Source: CAZSDU01 sp963662525 (lineage in GTDB: Bacteria; Bacteroidota; Bacteroidia; Bacteroidales; FEN-979). Taken from it: DNA of 64,000 nucleotides. The position numbers were made by a program, and so were the translations under genes. The DNA lies in the NCBI GenBank assembly GCA_963662525.1, contig OY759717.1:3472001-3536000 (forward strand). The letters are read 5' to 3'. Below are positions 32,153 through 41,269 of the stretch, piece after piece (the stretch's first letter is position 1; each line of letters opens with the position of its first letter). The notes under the pieces are model-generated. The model was not told the origin of the DNA. It searched no databases and was given only the letters and a program-made list of their open reading frames with translations.

Positions 32153-34225
32153 TTGACGCTGGTATTTGAATACCCTTTCTGGCTTGTACTTCTTTGTCTC
32201 CTACTGGGAGCAGCAGGATCCTTTTTTCTATATTATTTCGGGAACCCACCTGATGTATCACGTGGATTGAAGTATTTCCTGGTGATACTTCGTTTTACTT
32301 CCATATTCCTGATATCATTTCTACTGCTTTCACCACTCCTGCGCCAGAACCTGGAGACCATTGAGAAACCGCTTATCATTCTTGGCATCGATAATTCTGA
32401 ATCTATTGTCTTGACCAAGGATTCCGGATTTTACAGGAATACTTTTTCCGGACAGGTCAGAACGCTGATCGAAAGGCTAAATAAAGACTATGAGGTTAAA
32501 GCATTTTCCCTGGGTGAAGAAGTGAAACCGTACTCCGGTTTATCCTATAACCAGAAACAAACCGACTTATCCACTTTTTTCAGAGAAATAGAAGACCGGT
32601 TCATGAATCGTAATGTTGGAGCAATAATTCTGGCTTCAGATGGCATTTATAATAAAGGAACAGATCCTTTTTATGCATCTGAAAAACTTCCTTTCAGTAT
32701 TTATTGTATTCCAATGGGAGATACGGTTCAGCATCAGGATATACTGTTGAAAAAAGCAGAATGCAATAGTACTGTTTTTATCGGAGACCGGTTTCCGCTT
32801 GAAATATATTATTCGGCCTATTTTTGTCAGGGAAAAAAAACTCAACTTAGTGTTTCTCACAAAGGGAAAGTTCTTTTTACCAAAGAGATTCTACCAGTAA
32901 ATGAGGAAATGAATGCCGATGAGAAAATATATCTTGATGCAAATGAAGCAGGGCAGCAGGTTTATGATATCCGGATCATTCCTGTGGAAGGAGAGGTGAG
33001 TACCCTGAATAATTTTCAGCGAATCAGTATCCAGGTGCTGAATTCACGGGAAAAGATAGCTATTCTGTATAATGCTCCACATCCCGACGTGACGGCAATA
33101 GAGCAGGCATTAATGAAAACAGGCCGATATGAAATATCGGTTTCTCCCTTTGATGTATTTTCAGAATCTCCTGAAAAATTCAGCCTTCTCATCTTACACA
33201 TGGTGCCATCCATACAGCATGTGACTGACCTGGATCCAATACTAAAGCCAGACATTCCAGCCTTGTTCATTTTGGGGACCCAGACGGACCTGAGTGCTTT
33301 TAATAAAATAAATACAGGCTTGATCATCAGTGCAGTTAAAAGTAATTTCACTGAAGCTCAACCTGTCTGGAATGATGTTTTCTCATTATTTACCCTTGAT
33401 CACCAGGTTTCTTCTGCCTTTTCAATTTACCCTCCATTGATGAGCCCATTGGGAAGTTATCAGTACAACCCGCTGATTGATGTGCTTTGTTACCAGCAAA
33501 TCGGTTCTGTAAGCACCCGTATACCGCAGATCATGTTCACTACACAGAATAACCGGAAAACAGGCATTATTGCAGGTGAAAACATATGGAAATGGAGAAT
33601 CGCGGAATTTGTAGCCCGTTCGAACCATGATGCATTTGATGAACTGATCAATAAAATGGTTCAGCTCCTTTCTGTCAAGGCAGATAAAAGTTTTTTTCGG
33701 GTGAAAGTTAATGATCCGGTAAGAGAAAATGAAGGTGTTAAGTTTGTTGCGGAAGTATATAACGACTCCTATGAACTCATCAATGATCCGGATGTAAATA
33801 TTGTAATAACGGATTCCGGTCAGAGAATATATCCCTTTTTGTTCAATAAAACAGAGAGGGCATATCAGCTCCATGCCGGCATCTTTCCACTCGGAACATA
33901 TAAATACAATGCCAGTGTTAAATTTGGTAATAAGCAATATCGGGAATCAGGTACTTTTATTGTCATGCCTGTAAACAATGAGGCTATCAATCTTGTCGCC
34001 AATCATCAGATTTTATACATGATTTCATCTGCTCATGAAGGAAGTCTCATCTTACCGGCCAAACTTGAAACCATACAAGATATTTTAAAATCCAGAGAGG
34101 ATATTCATTCCGTTACTGATATTCAGAAGCGTTTTACAGACCTGATCGGTAATCCATGGCTGCTGGCGGCATTACTTATTTTGCTCTCAGCAGAATGGAT
34201 AATAAGAAAAAGAAGTGGACTATAA
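32153..34225 (+). CDS. BatA-like membrane protein with von Willebrand-like domain
   Basis: This 690-aa protein begins with two hydrophobic segments ('FWLVLLCLLLGAAGSFFLYYF' about 8-28, and about 42-62) of the BatA/aerotolerance type. A domain starting 'LIILGIDNSESI' (about 75) has the DxS-x-S-like metal site of von Willebrand A folds in altered form. A long periplasmic beta-rich part follows, and a final transmembrane helix ('WLLAALLILLSAEWIIRKR'). The start is a TTG, 14 bp after the fabG stop, so the genes may be co-transcribed. Function is unknown; related Bacteroidota proteins are annotated only as membrane proteins. Confidence 0.75.
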   Translation: MTLVFEYPFWLVLLCLLLGAAGSFFLYYFGNPPDVSRGLKYFLVILRFTSIFLISFLLLSPLLRQNLETIEKPLIILGIDNSESIVLTKDSGFYRNTFSGQVRTLIERLNKDYEVKAFSLGEEVKPYSGLSYNQKQTDLSTFFREIEDRFMNRNVGAIILASDGIYNKGTDPFYASEKLPFSIYCIPMGDTVQHQDILLKKAECNSTVFIGDRFPLEIYYSAYFCQGKKTQLSVSHKGKVLFTKEILPVNEEMNADEKIYLDANEAGQQVYDIRIIPVEGEVSTLNNFQRISIQVLNSREKIAILYNAPHPDVTAIEQALMKTGRYEISVSPFDVFSESPEKFSLLILHMVPSIQHVTDLDPILKPDIPALFILGTQTDLSAFNKINTGLIISAVKSNFTEAQPVWNDVFSLFTLDHQVSSAFSIYPPLMSPLGSYQYNPLIDVLCYQQIGSVSTRIPQIMFTTQNNRKTGIIAGENIWKWRIAEFVARSNHDAFDELINKMVQLLSVKADKSFFRVKVNDPVRENEGVKFVAEVYNDSYELINDPDVNIVITDSGQRIYPFLFNKTERAYQLHAGIFPLGTYKYNASVKFGNKQYRESGTFIVMPVNNEAINLVANHQILYMISSAHEGSLILPAKLETIQDILKSREDIHSVTDIQKRFTDLIGNPWLLAALLILLSAEWIIRKRSGL

Positions 34226-35050
34226 GTCTCTTTTATTCATTGTCCAAAACACAATTCCTATCATAATAGCGGCGTATAACAAGGGGATAGAGATAGAAAC
34301 AAGGCTTACACTACTTTGTAATTCCAGCCCCATCACTTTCTTTAATACTGAAATTTCAGGATATTCAGTTACTCTTAAAACTGCATTTACCGGAAGATAG
34401 GTTGATATGGTATTTTTAAATACGATAGGACTTTTCAGAAAATAATACAGTATAGGTTCAGCAATCATTGAATATAAAGTAAATAAGGCAATGGAGAGCC
34501 CGGTATTACGAAGCAGGAACCCAAAGAAAAAGGCATATATCATGTAGCAGAGAATACTGATAAAAAAGCCGAACATAAATGGAATTCCTTTTGAAAAGAA
34601 GAAAATTTCATTGGCTCCCGAATGAGATAAACCAATAATAAAAGCACCAATCGTAAGAGAAACCACCATAATCAACGACATCAATAAAATAAACTGAAGT
34701 TTGGAAAGAAGAAATTCCGCCTTACTCATGCCGTTGATGATGTTCTGCCTGATGGTTTTATAAGTGAATTCATTGGTGATTAAAATAATTATTACGATGG
34801 CGGGAAAGATCAATACATATCGGATTGACGCGAAAAAAGCGAAATTCTGCCAAACATCAGGAAAAAAATAAATCGTGATATGCGGCAAGGGGATTGGCAG
34901 ATGCTTATTCATATTATCTACCATATTATTGACCATAAACTCAGCCATTAAAATACCGCTGGTCAGAAAAATAAAGTACAATCCGAAAAGGATCCAGAAT
35001 ACTTTATAGGTCAGGATCTTCTTAAATTCAATTTTCAGTAGTTTGATCAT
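34220..35050 (-). CDS. ABC-2 type transporter permease
   Basis: This 276-aa protein has about six hydrophobic segments ('VFWILFGLYFIFLTSGILM', 'YVLIFPAIVIIILITNEF', 'FILLMSLIMVVSLTIGAFII' and others). The start MIKLLKIEFKKILTYKVFW and the 'NEFTYKTIRQNIINGMSKAEF' loop are typical of ABC-2 permeases. It overlaps the upstream ATPase gene by 4 bp and forms an exporter pair with it; the substrate is unknown. Its 3' end overlaps the convergent membrane-protein gene by 6 bp. Confidence 0.85.
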   Translation of the reverse strand: MIKLLKIEFKKILTYKVFWILFGLYFIFLTSGILMAEFMVNNMVDNMNKHLPIPLPHITIYFFPDVWQNFAFFASIRYVLIFPAIVIIILITNEFTYKTIRQNIINGMSKAEFLLSKLQFILLMSLIMVVSLTIGAFIIGLSHSGANEIFFFSKGIPFMFGFFISILCYMIYAFFFGFLLRNTGLSIALFTLYSMIAEPILYYFLKSPIVFKNTISTYLPVNAVLRVTEYPEISVLKKVMGLELQSSVSLVSISIPLLYAAIMIGIVFWTMNKRDL

Positions 35051-35943
35051 TGGTTCTCTTGTAATAGTTCCAGAAAATGTTGTTCCAGGCTTCGTTTACG
35101 TTCTGAAAGGTGAAATAGGGTTATCCCGTTTTGATGGCAGAAGCTGTTTATTTCCCCGGGATTTACATGTTTGCTGAAATAGACCTGGAAAAAGTCTCCC
35201 AGATGGTTCAACGACTTGAAACCGGGATACTGCTTGAGGAGCATTTCAAGTTTTTCCATATCATCTCCAGCAATTTCGAATGAATCTGAGATTGCAAGGA
35301 CCTCACTCACCGTACCGGCATAAAGCTTTTTCCCTTTCTGTAGCACAGCAACATGGCTGCATATTTTCTGAACCTCATCAAGTAAATGAGAGGCAATAAT
35401 TATTGTAATACCCTCGGAAGCAACCTGTAGTATAAGATCTCTGATCTGTGCAATTCCCTGTGGGTCTAAACCATTGGTGGGCTCATCCAATATTAATACT
35501 TCGGGATTTCCAAGCAGGGCAGATGCAATAGCCAGCCTTTGCTTCATGCCGAATGAAAATGTTTTAAACTTCGAATGTTTGCGTTGAATAAGACCGGTGA
35601 TGGTAAGGACCCTGTCGATATCGTCGTAACCAAGGTCTTTAATATCAGCCACGATCTGCAGGTTCTTTTCAGCATCCAGGTATGGAAAAAAGTTTGGACT
35701 TTCTATGACTGATCCGATATGTTTACGGCTTTCCTTGGAAGGTGGTTCCCCAAACCAGGTAAAACTACCCTGGTCGGCATACAGAAGTTCCAGGATGATA
35801 CTTAAGGTGGTTGTTTTTCCACTTCCATTTGGTCCCAGGATTCCATATACCTGTCCTCTGTTTACTTCGATGGAAAGCTCATTCACGGCTTGAATTTTAC
35901 CATACCGTTTTGAAATTCCGTTAATTGTAAGTACTGTTTCCAA
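35047..35943 (-). CDS. ABC transporter ATP-binding protein
   Basis: This 298-aa ATPase has Walker A 'GPNGSGKTTTLS' (about 38-49), the signature region 'FSFGMKQRLAIASALLGNP' (about 131-149), Walker B 'VLILDEPTNGLDPQG' (about 151-165) and the switch His in 'IIASHLLDEVQ'. It belongs to the drug/lipid exporter class that works with ABC-2 permeases, and its partner overlaps it by 4 bp downstream. The C-terminal 80 residues form the usual accessory domain. The transported compound cannot be inferred. Confidence 0.93.
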   Translation of the reverse strand: METVLTINGISKRYGKIQAVNELSIEVNRGQVYGILGPNGSGKTTTLSIILELLYADQGSFTWFGEPPSKESRKHIGSVIESPNFFPYLDAEKNLQIVADIKDLGYDDIDRVLTITGLIQRKHSKFKTFSFGMKQRLAIASALLGNPEVLILDEPTNGLDPQGIAQIRDLILQVASEGITIIIASHLLDEVQKICSHVAVLQKGKKLYAGTVSEVLAISDSFEIAGDDMEKLEMLLKQYPGFKSLNHLGDFFQVYFSKHVNPGEINSFCHQNGITLFHLSERKRSLEQHFLELLQENQ

Positions 35944-36002
35944 AATCTGTCGGGAATAAATTAATGCTGAATTAACTTTAAGACGATAAATTTTAATTTG
36001 AG

Positions 36003-36716
36003 TTACATGCCATAGTATATTAAAAAAATGGCAGGATGCTTATTCAGATCAGGGTGAACCTTTCTCCATTCCTTTATAGATTTTGTTTTAATCCATTCAC
36101 TTTCCAGTGAAAGATCAACGGCAATGCATAGCTGCGTATCTTCCCTGCAGGTTTCTAACAGGCTTTGAAAGAGATTTAGATTTCTGTATGGTGTTTCAAT
36201 AAATAACTGTGTCTGATTTTTATCCATTGAATTTTTTTCCAGTTCACGAATTTTATTTATCCGTTGTCTTTTATCCACAGGAAGATACCCGTGAAATGTA
36301 AAATTTTGTCCATTGAATCCTGATGCCATTAAAGCCAGGTAAATAGAAGATGGACCGGTGAGGGGAATTACCTGGATCCCTTTTTGGTGGGCCAGGGCGA
36401 CAATGAGGTTGCCGGGATCTGCCACACAGGGAATTCCTGCTTCAGAGAGTAGTCCGGTATCATTTCCTTCCAGGGCAGGACTGATATACATGGTAAGATC
36501 ATTTTCATGGTAGTGCTCATTGAAGACCATGAACATCCCATCATTCAAATCCTTTTCAATACCGGCTTTTTTAAGAAATCTCCGGGCTGTCCTGCGCTCT
36601 TCAACAATAAAATATTCCAGTCTGCATATGATCTCCAGGTTCTTCGTAGGCATCACCTGTTCAATTGGGCTTGGCCCAAGAGGAGTTGGAATAAGATATA
36701 ATTTTCCTTTATTCAT
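36003..36716 (-). CDS. RsmI-like tetrapyrrole-methylase-family SAM methyltransferase
   Basis: This 237-aa protein starts 'KGKLYLIPTPLG' (RsmI-like P/G loop) and contains 'SEAGIPCVADPGNLIVALAHQKG' (about 91-113) and 'LTGPSSIYLALMASGF' (about 118-133), hallmarks of the 16S rRNA C1402 2'-O-methyltransferase family. It is shorter than canonical RsmI (about 280 aa) and lacks the C-terminal domain, like a paralogue common in Bacteroidota, so the rRNA target is uncertain. It overlaps the upstream dehydratase gene by 8 bp. Confidence 0.85.
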   Translation of the reverse strand: MNKGKLYLIPTPLGPSPIEQVMPTKNLEIICRLEYFIVEERRTARRFLKKAGIEKDLNDGMFMVFNEHYHENDLTMYISPALEGNDTGLLSEAGIPCVADPGNLIVALAHQKGIQVIPLTGPSSIYLALMASGFNGQNFTFHGYLPVDKRQRINKIRELEKNSMDKNQTQLFIETPYRNLNLFQSLLETCREDTQLCIAVDLSLESEWIKTKSIKEWRKVHPDLNKHPAIFLIYYGM

Positions 36717-37680
36717 GATCTAGCCAGGGTAAGGAATCGAGGTCAACATTGCCCCCTGAGAGAATAATTCCGACCTTCTTTTTCCGGATATCCAGTTTTT
36801 TTTCAAGAAGTGCAGCAAAAGGAACAGCAGAGGAGGTTTCAATAAGAATCTTCATTCGTTCCCAGATAAACCGCATGGCTTCTATAATACTAATTTCAGA
36901 GACGGTAACGATATCGCTGACATGTTCTAAAATAATCGGAAAAGTGAGGTCTCCAAGTGAAGTTCGTAGTCCATCTGCAATGGTATCAGGATTAACAGAA
37001 GGGACAAATTGTTTTTTAATGAAAGATTGTCTCGCATCATCTGCCTTGGCTGGCTCGGCAGCAATAACCCTGGTCATGGGAGAAAAATAAAAGGCAGCAA
37101 GGCTGGTACCGCTTAGTAATCCACCACCACCAACTGGTGTAAGAATGATATCTAGTGCATCAATTTCTTCTATCAGTTCTTGTGCCGCTGTGGCTTGCCC
37201 GGCTATGATGGCATAATGATTATAGGGGTGAATTTCAATGGTGCCTGTTTCCTTGATGACCATTTCCAGGGTTTCTTCTCTGGAGGCCAGATTTGGCTCG
37301 CAAAAAGTGATTATCCCTCCGTAGTCTTTTACTGCAGCAATCTTGATTTTTGAGGAGTTCGATGGCATAACAATATGGGCCCTGGTATTTACCAGGGAGG
37401 CTGCCCAGGATAAAGCCTGGGCGTGATTTCCAGAAGAATGTGTCGCAACCCCTTGTTGCAATGCATCCTGGTTAAGGGAAAGAACAGCATTGGAGGCTCC
37501 TCTTGCCTTAAATGCCCCGACTTTCTGAAAATTTTCACATTTAAAAAACACCTTGGCATCAAATAATCGGTCGATGGTGGATGAAGTAATAACCGGTGTA
37601 CGCTTGATAAATGGTCTGATCCGGTCAGCTGCTTGGAGGATAACCGATGCCTCCGGATATATTGGGGTATTTTGGCTCAT
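36709..37680 (-). CDS. Threonine dehydratase/serine racemase-type PLP enzyme
   Basis: This 323-aa enzyme of fold-type II has the PLP Lys in 'NFQKVGAFKARGASNA' (about 51-66, Schiff-base Lys in FKARGA), 'SSGNHAQALSWAAS' (about 82-95) and the Gly-rich phosphate loop 'VGGGGLLSG' (about 179-187). It has no C-terminal ACT regulatory domain, so it is either a catabolic threonine ammonia-lyase or a serine racemase. It lies between the phosphatase remnant and the RsmI-like gene and overlaps the latter by 8 bp. Confidence 0.88.
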   Translation of the reverse strand: MSQNTPIYPEASVILQAADRIRPFIKRTPVITSSTIDRLFDAKVFFKCENFQKVGAFKARGASNAVLSLNQDALQQGVATHSSGNHAQALSWAASLVNTRAHIVMPSNSSKIKIAAVKDYGGIITFCEPNLASREETLEMVIKETGTIEIHPYNHYAIIAGQATAAQELIEEIDALDIILTPVGGGGLLSGTSLAAFYFSPMTRVIAAEPAKADDARQSFIKKQFVPSVNPDTIADGLRTSLGDLTFPIILEHVSDIVTVSEISIIEAMRFIWERMKILIETSSAVPFAALLEKKLDIRKKKVGIILSGGNVDLDSLPWLDHE

Positions 37681-37703
37681 AGATTTTGTTTGCGAATCAT
37701 TTT

Positions 37704-37859
37704 TTAAGCAATACTTTCACAAACTGTGTCAAGCAGCCTGAAAACATGCTTAAAAGCAGCAATATTATCGTACCAGTCAGGAATGGGCTTGTTGGTTGAT
37801 GTAAAAACAGTAAGTGACCGGCAAATATTTCCAGTACCCACAAAAAGAATTTTTTTCAA
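37704..37859 (-). pseudogene. Collapsed low-molecular-weight protein tyrosine phosphatase gene
   Basis: The frame reads KKILFVGTGNICRS, the P-loop start of LMW phosphatases (normally LFVCTGNICRS), and 15 residues later IPDWYDNIAAFKHVF..LLDTVCESI, the usual C-terminal end. About 100 internal residues are missing, and the nucleophile Cys is replaced by Gly. No ATG is present (TTG at 37859 at best). In related genomes this phosphatase sits beside dnaA, as here. This appears to be an in-frame deletion remnant of 51 codons. Confidence 0.7.
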
Positions 37860-37875
37860 AGCCTCAATGGAGATT

Positions 37876-39312
37876 TTACAACTTGATACGTTTATCCAAT
37901 TCTTCAACAAACTGCCGGAATTGTTTATCAGTTTCAACAAGATTATTGACTGTCCTGCAGGCATGAAGCACGGTTGCATGATCTTTATTCCCGCAATGTA
38001 ATCCAATGCTGGCCAGGGAGGCTTTGGTATGCTTTTTCGAAAAATACATGGAAAGCTGACGTGCCTGAACAATTTCCCTTTTACGGGTCTTTGAATGGAT
38101 CATTTCCACCGGAATATTGAAATAATCACAAACCACTTTTTGGATATAATCGATCGAAATTTCGCGAGAGGTATTTTTTACGAATTTATCGATCATCTGC
38201 TTGGCTAATTCCAGCGTTATGGTTTTTTTATTCAACGATGACTGGGCAAGCAACGAAATCAAGGCTCCTTCCAGTTCTCTGATATTGGTATTTATGCAGT
38301 AAGCGAGATATTCCACAACTTCCGGTGGAATCTGAATTCCATCATTATATAATTTCTTATGAAGTATGGCTATTCTGGTTTCCAGGTCAGGAACCTGAAG
38401 ATCTGCAGATAATCCCCATTTGAAACGGGATAATAGCCTGGGTTCAATCCCTTTCATTTCAACCGGTGGTTTATCGGCTGTCAGCACAATCTGGTTGCTT
38501 TTTTGATGAAGGTGATTAAAAATATGGAAGAAAACATCCTGGGTCTTTTCTTTTCCTGCAAGATTGTGAATATCATCGATGATCAACACATCAATCATTT
38601 GGTAAAAATGAATGAAATCATTCTGATTGTTGTTTTTGACCGAATCGATAAACTGATTGGTAAACTGGTCAGCAGTGACATAAAGCACAGTTTTTTCTGG
38701 AAAAGTACTTTTTACCTGAAGACCGATGGAATGGGAAAGATGAGTCTTACCCAAACCGGTATGGCTATATATAAGTAATGGGTTAAAGGCAGTCTTTCCC
38801 GGATTATTGGCAACGGCAAACCCGGCCGAGCGTGCAAGCCGGTTGCAATCGCCCTCAATAAAATTATCAAAAGAATAACTTTCAATCAACTGAGAGTTAA
38901 CTTTAATTTTCTTGAGCCCCGGTATGATAAATGGATTGGGTATCTCTTTGGATGCTCCTCTGTTCAGATCGATAGGCATGGAAACAGGGGGATTAGCGGT
39001 TGCTTTCTTTTCACCAGTTGGTATGTTAACGGTATAGGGACCTTGATCCTGGTCAGAATTATCAACGATAATGGAATATTCTAACCGGCCTTCAGACCCA
39101 AGTTCTTTTTTTATTGTCTTTTTAAGTAAGGCAATATAATGTTCTTCCAGCCATTCATAGAAAAACTGACTCGGAACTTGTATCGTTAATACCTGCTCTT
39201 TAAGTTTTACAGGCTGGATTGGAAGAAACCAGGTTTTAAAACTTTGATAGTTGATATTATCTTTGATGACTTTGAGGCAATTTTCCCAAACTTCGATTGC
39301 TTTTTTTTCCAT
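37876..39312 (-). CDS. dnaA: Chromosomal replication initiator DnaA
   Basis: This 478-aa protein has domain I ('VWENCLKVIKDNINYQSFKTWFLPI', 8-32), a flexible linker, and a AAA+ domain with Walker A 'YSHTGLGKTHLSHS' (about 180-195) and Walker B 'VLIIDDIHNL' (about 244). Domain IV has the DnaA-box-binding signature 'CGNKDHATVLHACRTV' (about 440-455). It opens the chromosome origin. The upstream 390 bases are gene-free and AT-rich. The gene is followed by the collapsed phosphatase gene. Confidence 0.97.
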   Translation of the reverse strand: MEKKAIEVWENCLKVIKDNINYQSFKTWFLPIQPVKLKEQVLTIQVPSQFFYEWLEEHYIALLKKTIKKELGSEGRLEYSIIVDNSDQDQGPYTVNIPTGEKKATANPPVSMPIDLNRGASKEIPNPFIIPGLKKIKVNSQLIESYSFDNFIEGDCNRLARSAGFAVANNPGKTAFNPLLIYSHTGLGKTHLSHSIGLQVKSTFPEKTVLYVTADQFTNQFIDSVKNNNQNDFIHFYQMIDVLIIDDIHNLAGKEKTQDVFFHIFNHLHQKSNQIVLTADKPPVEMKGIEPRLLSRFKWGLSADLQVPDLETRIAILHKKLYNDGIQIPPEVVEYLAYCINTNIRELEGALISLLAQSSLNKKTITLELAKQMIDKFVKNTSREISIDYIQKVVCDYFNIPVEMIHSKTRKREIVQARQLSMYFSKKHTKASLASIGLHCGNKDHATVLHACRTVNNLVETDKQFRQFVEELDKRIKL

Positions 39313-39704
39313 TAACAGAATTACCTTGAAAAATTTATGAGTTTAATTTTTAAAAATATGATTATCAAGGTTTTGGTTTATGTCCGCAAGCCATAAATCC
39401 GGGCCAAAAGGAATGCTTGATTTAATTAACAAATTTTAGAAAAAAAAGTTTATAAAAAAAATATTTTCTTCTTGATTTATAAGAAAAAATCATTACGAAA
39501 ACTCAGGTTGACCTCATGAATTAATACATATACCGAGCTTATTTCTCAATATGTCAGAGTATTGCTACTCATCACCTTGGTGCCTATGCTCATTATATGG
39601 AATTAATTTAAATTACATCAGTGCTATCTTTCAAAGAGTTAGCAAAATCAGGTGTTTTGATATTATTAAGCAGACTAATTATAAATGCTAAATCTGCAAC
39701 AAAC
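39313..39704. other. AT-rich gene-free region upstream of dnaA
   Basis: This stretch has long A/T runs and a partial palindrome around 39450-39490 but no gene. No consensus DnaA box (TTATCCACA or close) was seen on either strand, so it is not called an origin. It probably holds the dnaA promoter. The downstream end of the IMPACT-family gene borders it. Confidence 0.4.
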
Positions 39705-40313
39705 TTATTCATTCATGCTGATAATGAGACCTGTAATTCTTACCAATTTGCTTTTTATCATCTCATGCTGACTTTTTCGGACAGAGAAATTAATACGGCA
39801 CTGCTCTTCAGAGGACTGAATACTTATTTTTGCATCCTCTTCTTTCAGTATCCTCATGACTTCATTCATTGAAGTGTAAGGGAAATGAATCTGATAATGG
39901 AAAGTGATAAATTTAATGATGAACTGGGCCTGATTAAGTGATTCCTTGGCGGCAGTTCGATAAGCCTTGATCAGTCCAGGGATACCTAATTTCTTTCCTC
40001 CAAAATACCGGATTACGACAATCAGGATATCTGTCAAATTATTTGAGAGAATTTGTCCATAAATGGGTTTGCCTGCAGATCCTGAAGGCTCTCCATCATC
40101 ATTGGTCCGATAGGCTGGAGTTTCATGCCCAATCCTGTAAGCATAACAAAAATGATTGGCATCATAAAATTCCTTTCTGAGGAATTCCAGCTTTTCCTTG
40201 ATCTCGGCTTCATCGATTACCGGGATGGCATAAGCAAGAAATTTACTTGATTTCTCACGATAAGTCCCTCTTGATTCTCCGGCAATCGATAAATAGGAGT
40301 CCGTTGCATTCAT
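39705..40313 (-). CDS. IMPACT/YigZ-family protein
   Basis: This 202-aa protein contains the UPF0029 signature: 'SKFLAYAIPV', 'DANHFCYAYRIG' (about 51-62), 'NDDGEPSGSAGKPI' (about 71-84) and 'VIRYFGGKKLGIPGLIKAY' (about 99-117). Members carry an N-terminal S5-like fold and a C-terminal ferredoxin-like domain; the bacterial role is unclear, possibly translation-linked as in eukaryotic IMPACT. It is divergent from prmC, with 44 bp between the starts. Length is normal. Confidence 0.93.
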   Translation of the reverse strand: MNATDSYLSIAGESRGTYREKSSKFLAYAIPVIDEAEIKEKLEFLRKEFYDANHFCYAYRIGHETPAYRTNDDGEPSGSAGKPIYGQILSNNLTDILIVVIRYFGGKKLGIPGLIKAYRTAAKESLNQAQFIIKFITFHYQIHFPYTSMNEVMRILKEEDAKISIQSSEEQCRINFSVRKSQHEMIKSKLVRITGLIISMNE

Positions 40314-40357
40314 CTTGTCAGCTAAATTACTTTTATTTTTAATTTAGATGGTTTGAA

Positions 40358-41269
40358 ATGCCTATGAAAACTGTGAAAAATATTATTGATGACTATAAAG
40401 CCAAACTGAATGGTAGCTATGGAGAAAGGGAAGTGATGCAATTTGTTTATATCCTCTTCAACGAATATCTTTCATGGTCAAAGACACAGGTTAACTATGC
40501 CTGGAATGAAGAGATCCCTGAAAACCATCTCATTCTTTTTAATACTGCCCTGGCTGAGTTGGTGAAAAATAAACCCATACAGTACATTTTAGGAAAGACC
40601 TGGTTTAATAAACATGAATATGTGGTCTCATCCAATGTCTTAATCCCAAGACCTGAAACAGAAGAATTATGTCAGCTGATCCAAAATGAAAATATCCATC
40701 GCCAGTATCAGGAGTTTTCAATCCTCGATATCGGTACTGGATCCGGAATCATAGCTATTGACCTGAAACTTAGATTTCCTTATGCTAAGGTCAAAGCTGT
40801 TGATATCTCGACTCAGGCTTTATCCATAGCCCGGAGAAATGCTGAAAAAAATAATTGTATCATTGATTTTCAGTATTTCGACATACTTGCTCAGCCCCCT
40901 GCTTCAGGTTCTGAAAAAATCGACCTTATCGTCAGTAATCCGCCTTATGTCCTGGAATCGGAACGGAGCTTGATGCATCCCAATGTTTTTTGTTTCGAAC
41001 CATCACAGGCCTTGTTTGTCCCGGATAATAATCCATTGATTTTCTACACTGCTATCACAGCCTTTGCACTAACAAATTTATCAAGACCTGGGAACCTGTA
41101 CTTTGAAATAAATGAAAGGTTTGGAAAAGAATTACGTTCATTTCTTCTTGGCAAAGGCTTTGAAAAAATTGAGGTGATCAAAGATATTCATGGGAAAGAC
41201 CGTTTCATTAAAGCAGATCTAAAGCCAGCCCTGGATGATACTTCTTATTGGTATGCAGAAAAAGCCTGA
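40358..41269 (+). CDS. prmC: Peptide chain release factor N5-glutamine methyltransferase
   Basis: This 303-aa protein has a helical N-terminal domain, then 'VLIPRPETEEL' (about 97-107), SAM motif 'ILDIGTGSGIIAI' (about 122-134) and the catalytic NPPY in 'LIVSNPPYVLESE' (about 193). It methylates the Gln of the GGQ motif in release factors RF1 and RF2. A second ATG lies two codons downstream and could be the true start. The stop codon directly abuts the stop of the convergent DUF3298 gene. Confidence 0.93.
   Translation: MPMKTVKNIIDDYKAKLNGSYGEREVMQFVYILFNEYLSWSKTQVNYAWNEEIPENHLILFNTALAELVKNKPIQYILGKTWFNKHEYVVSSNVLIPRPETEELCQLIQNENIHRQYQEFSILDIGTGSGIIAIDLKLRFPYAKVKAVDISTQALSIARRNAEKNNCIIDFQYFDILAQPPASGSEKIDLIVSNPPYVLESERSLMHPNVFCFEPSQALFVPDNNPLIFYTAITAFALTNLSRPGNLYFEINERFGKELRSFLLGKGFEKIEVIKDIHGKDRFIKADLKPALDDTSYWYAEKA

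Noticed and set aside
37704..38072. 122-codon minus-strand frame overlapping the dnaA 3' end
   Set aside because: Its first 70 codons are an out-of-frame reading of dnaA; only the last 51 codons resemble a phosphatase and are reported as a pseudogene.
39313..39704. Chromosome origin upstream of dnaA
   Set aside because: The region is AT-rich, but no DnaA boxes were seen on either strand; dnaA position alone does not mark the origin in Bacteroidota.
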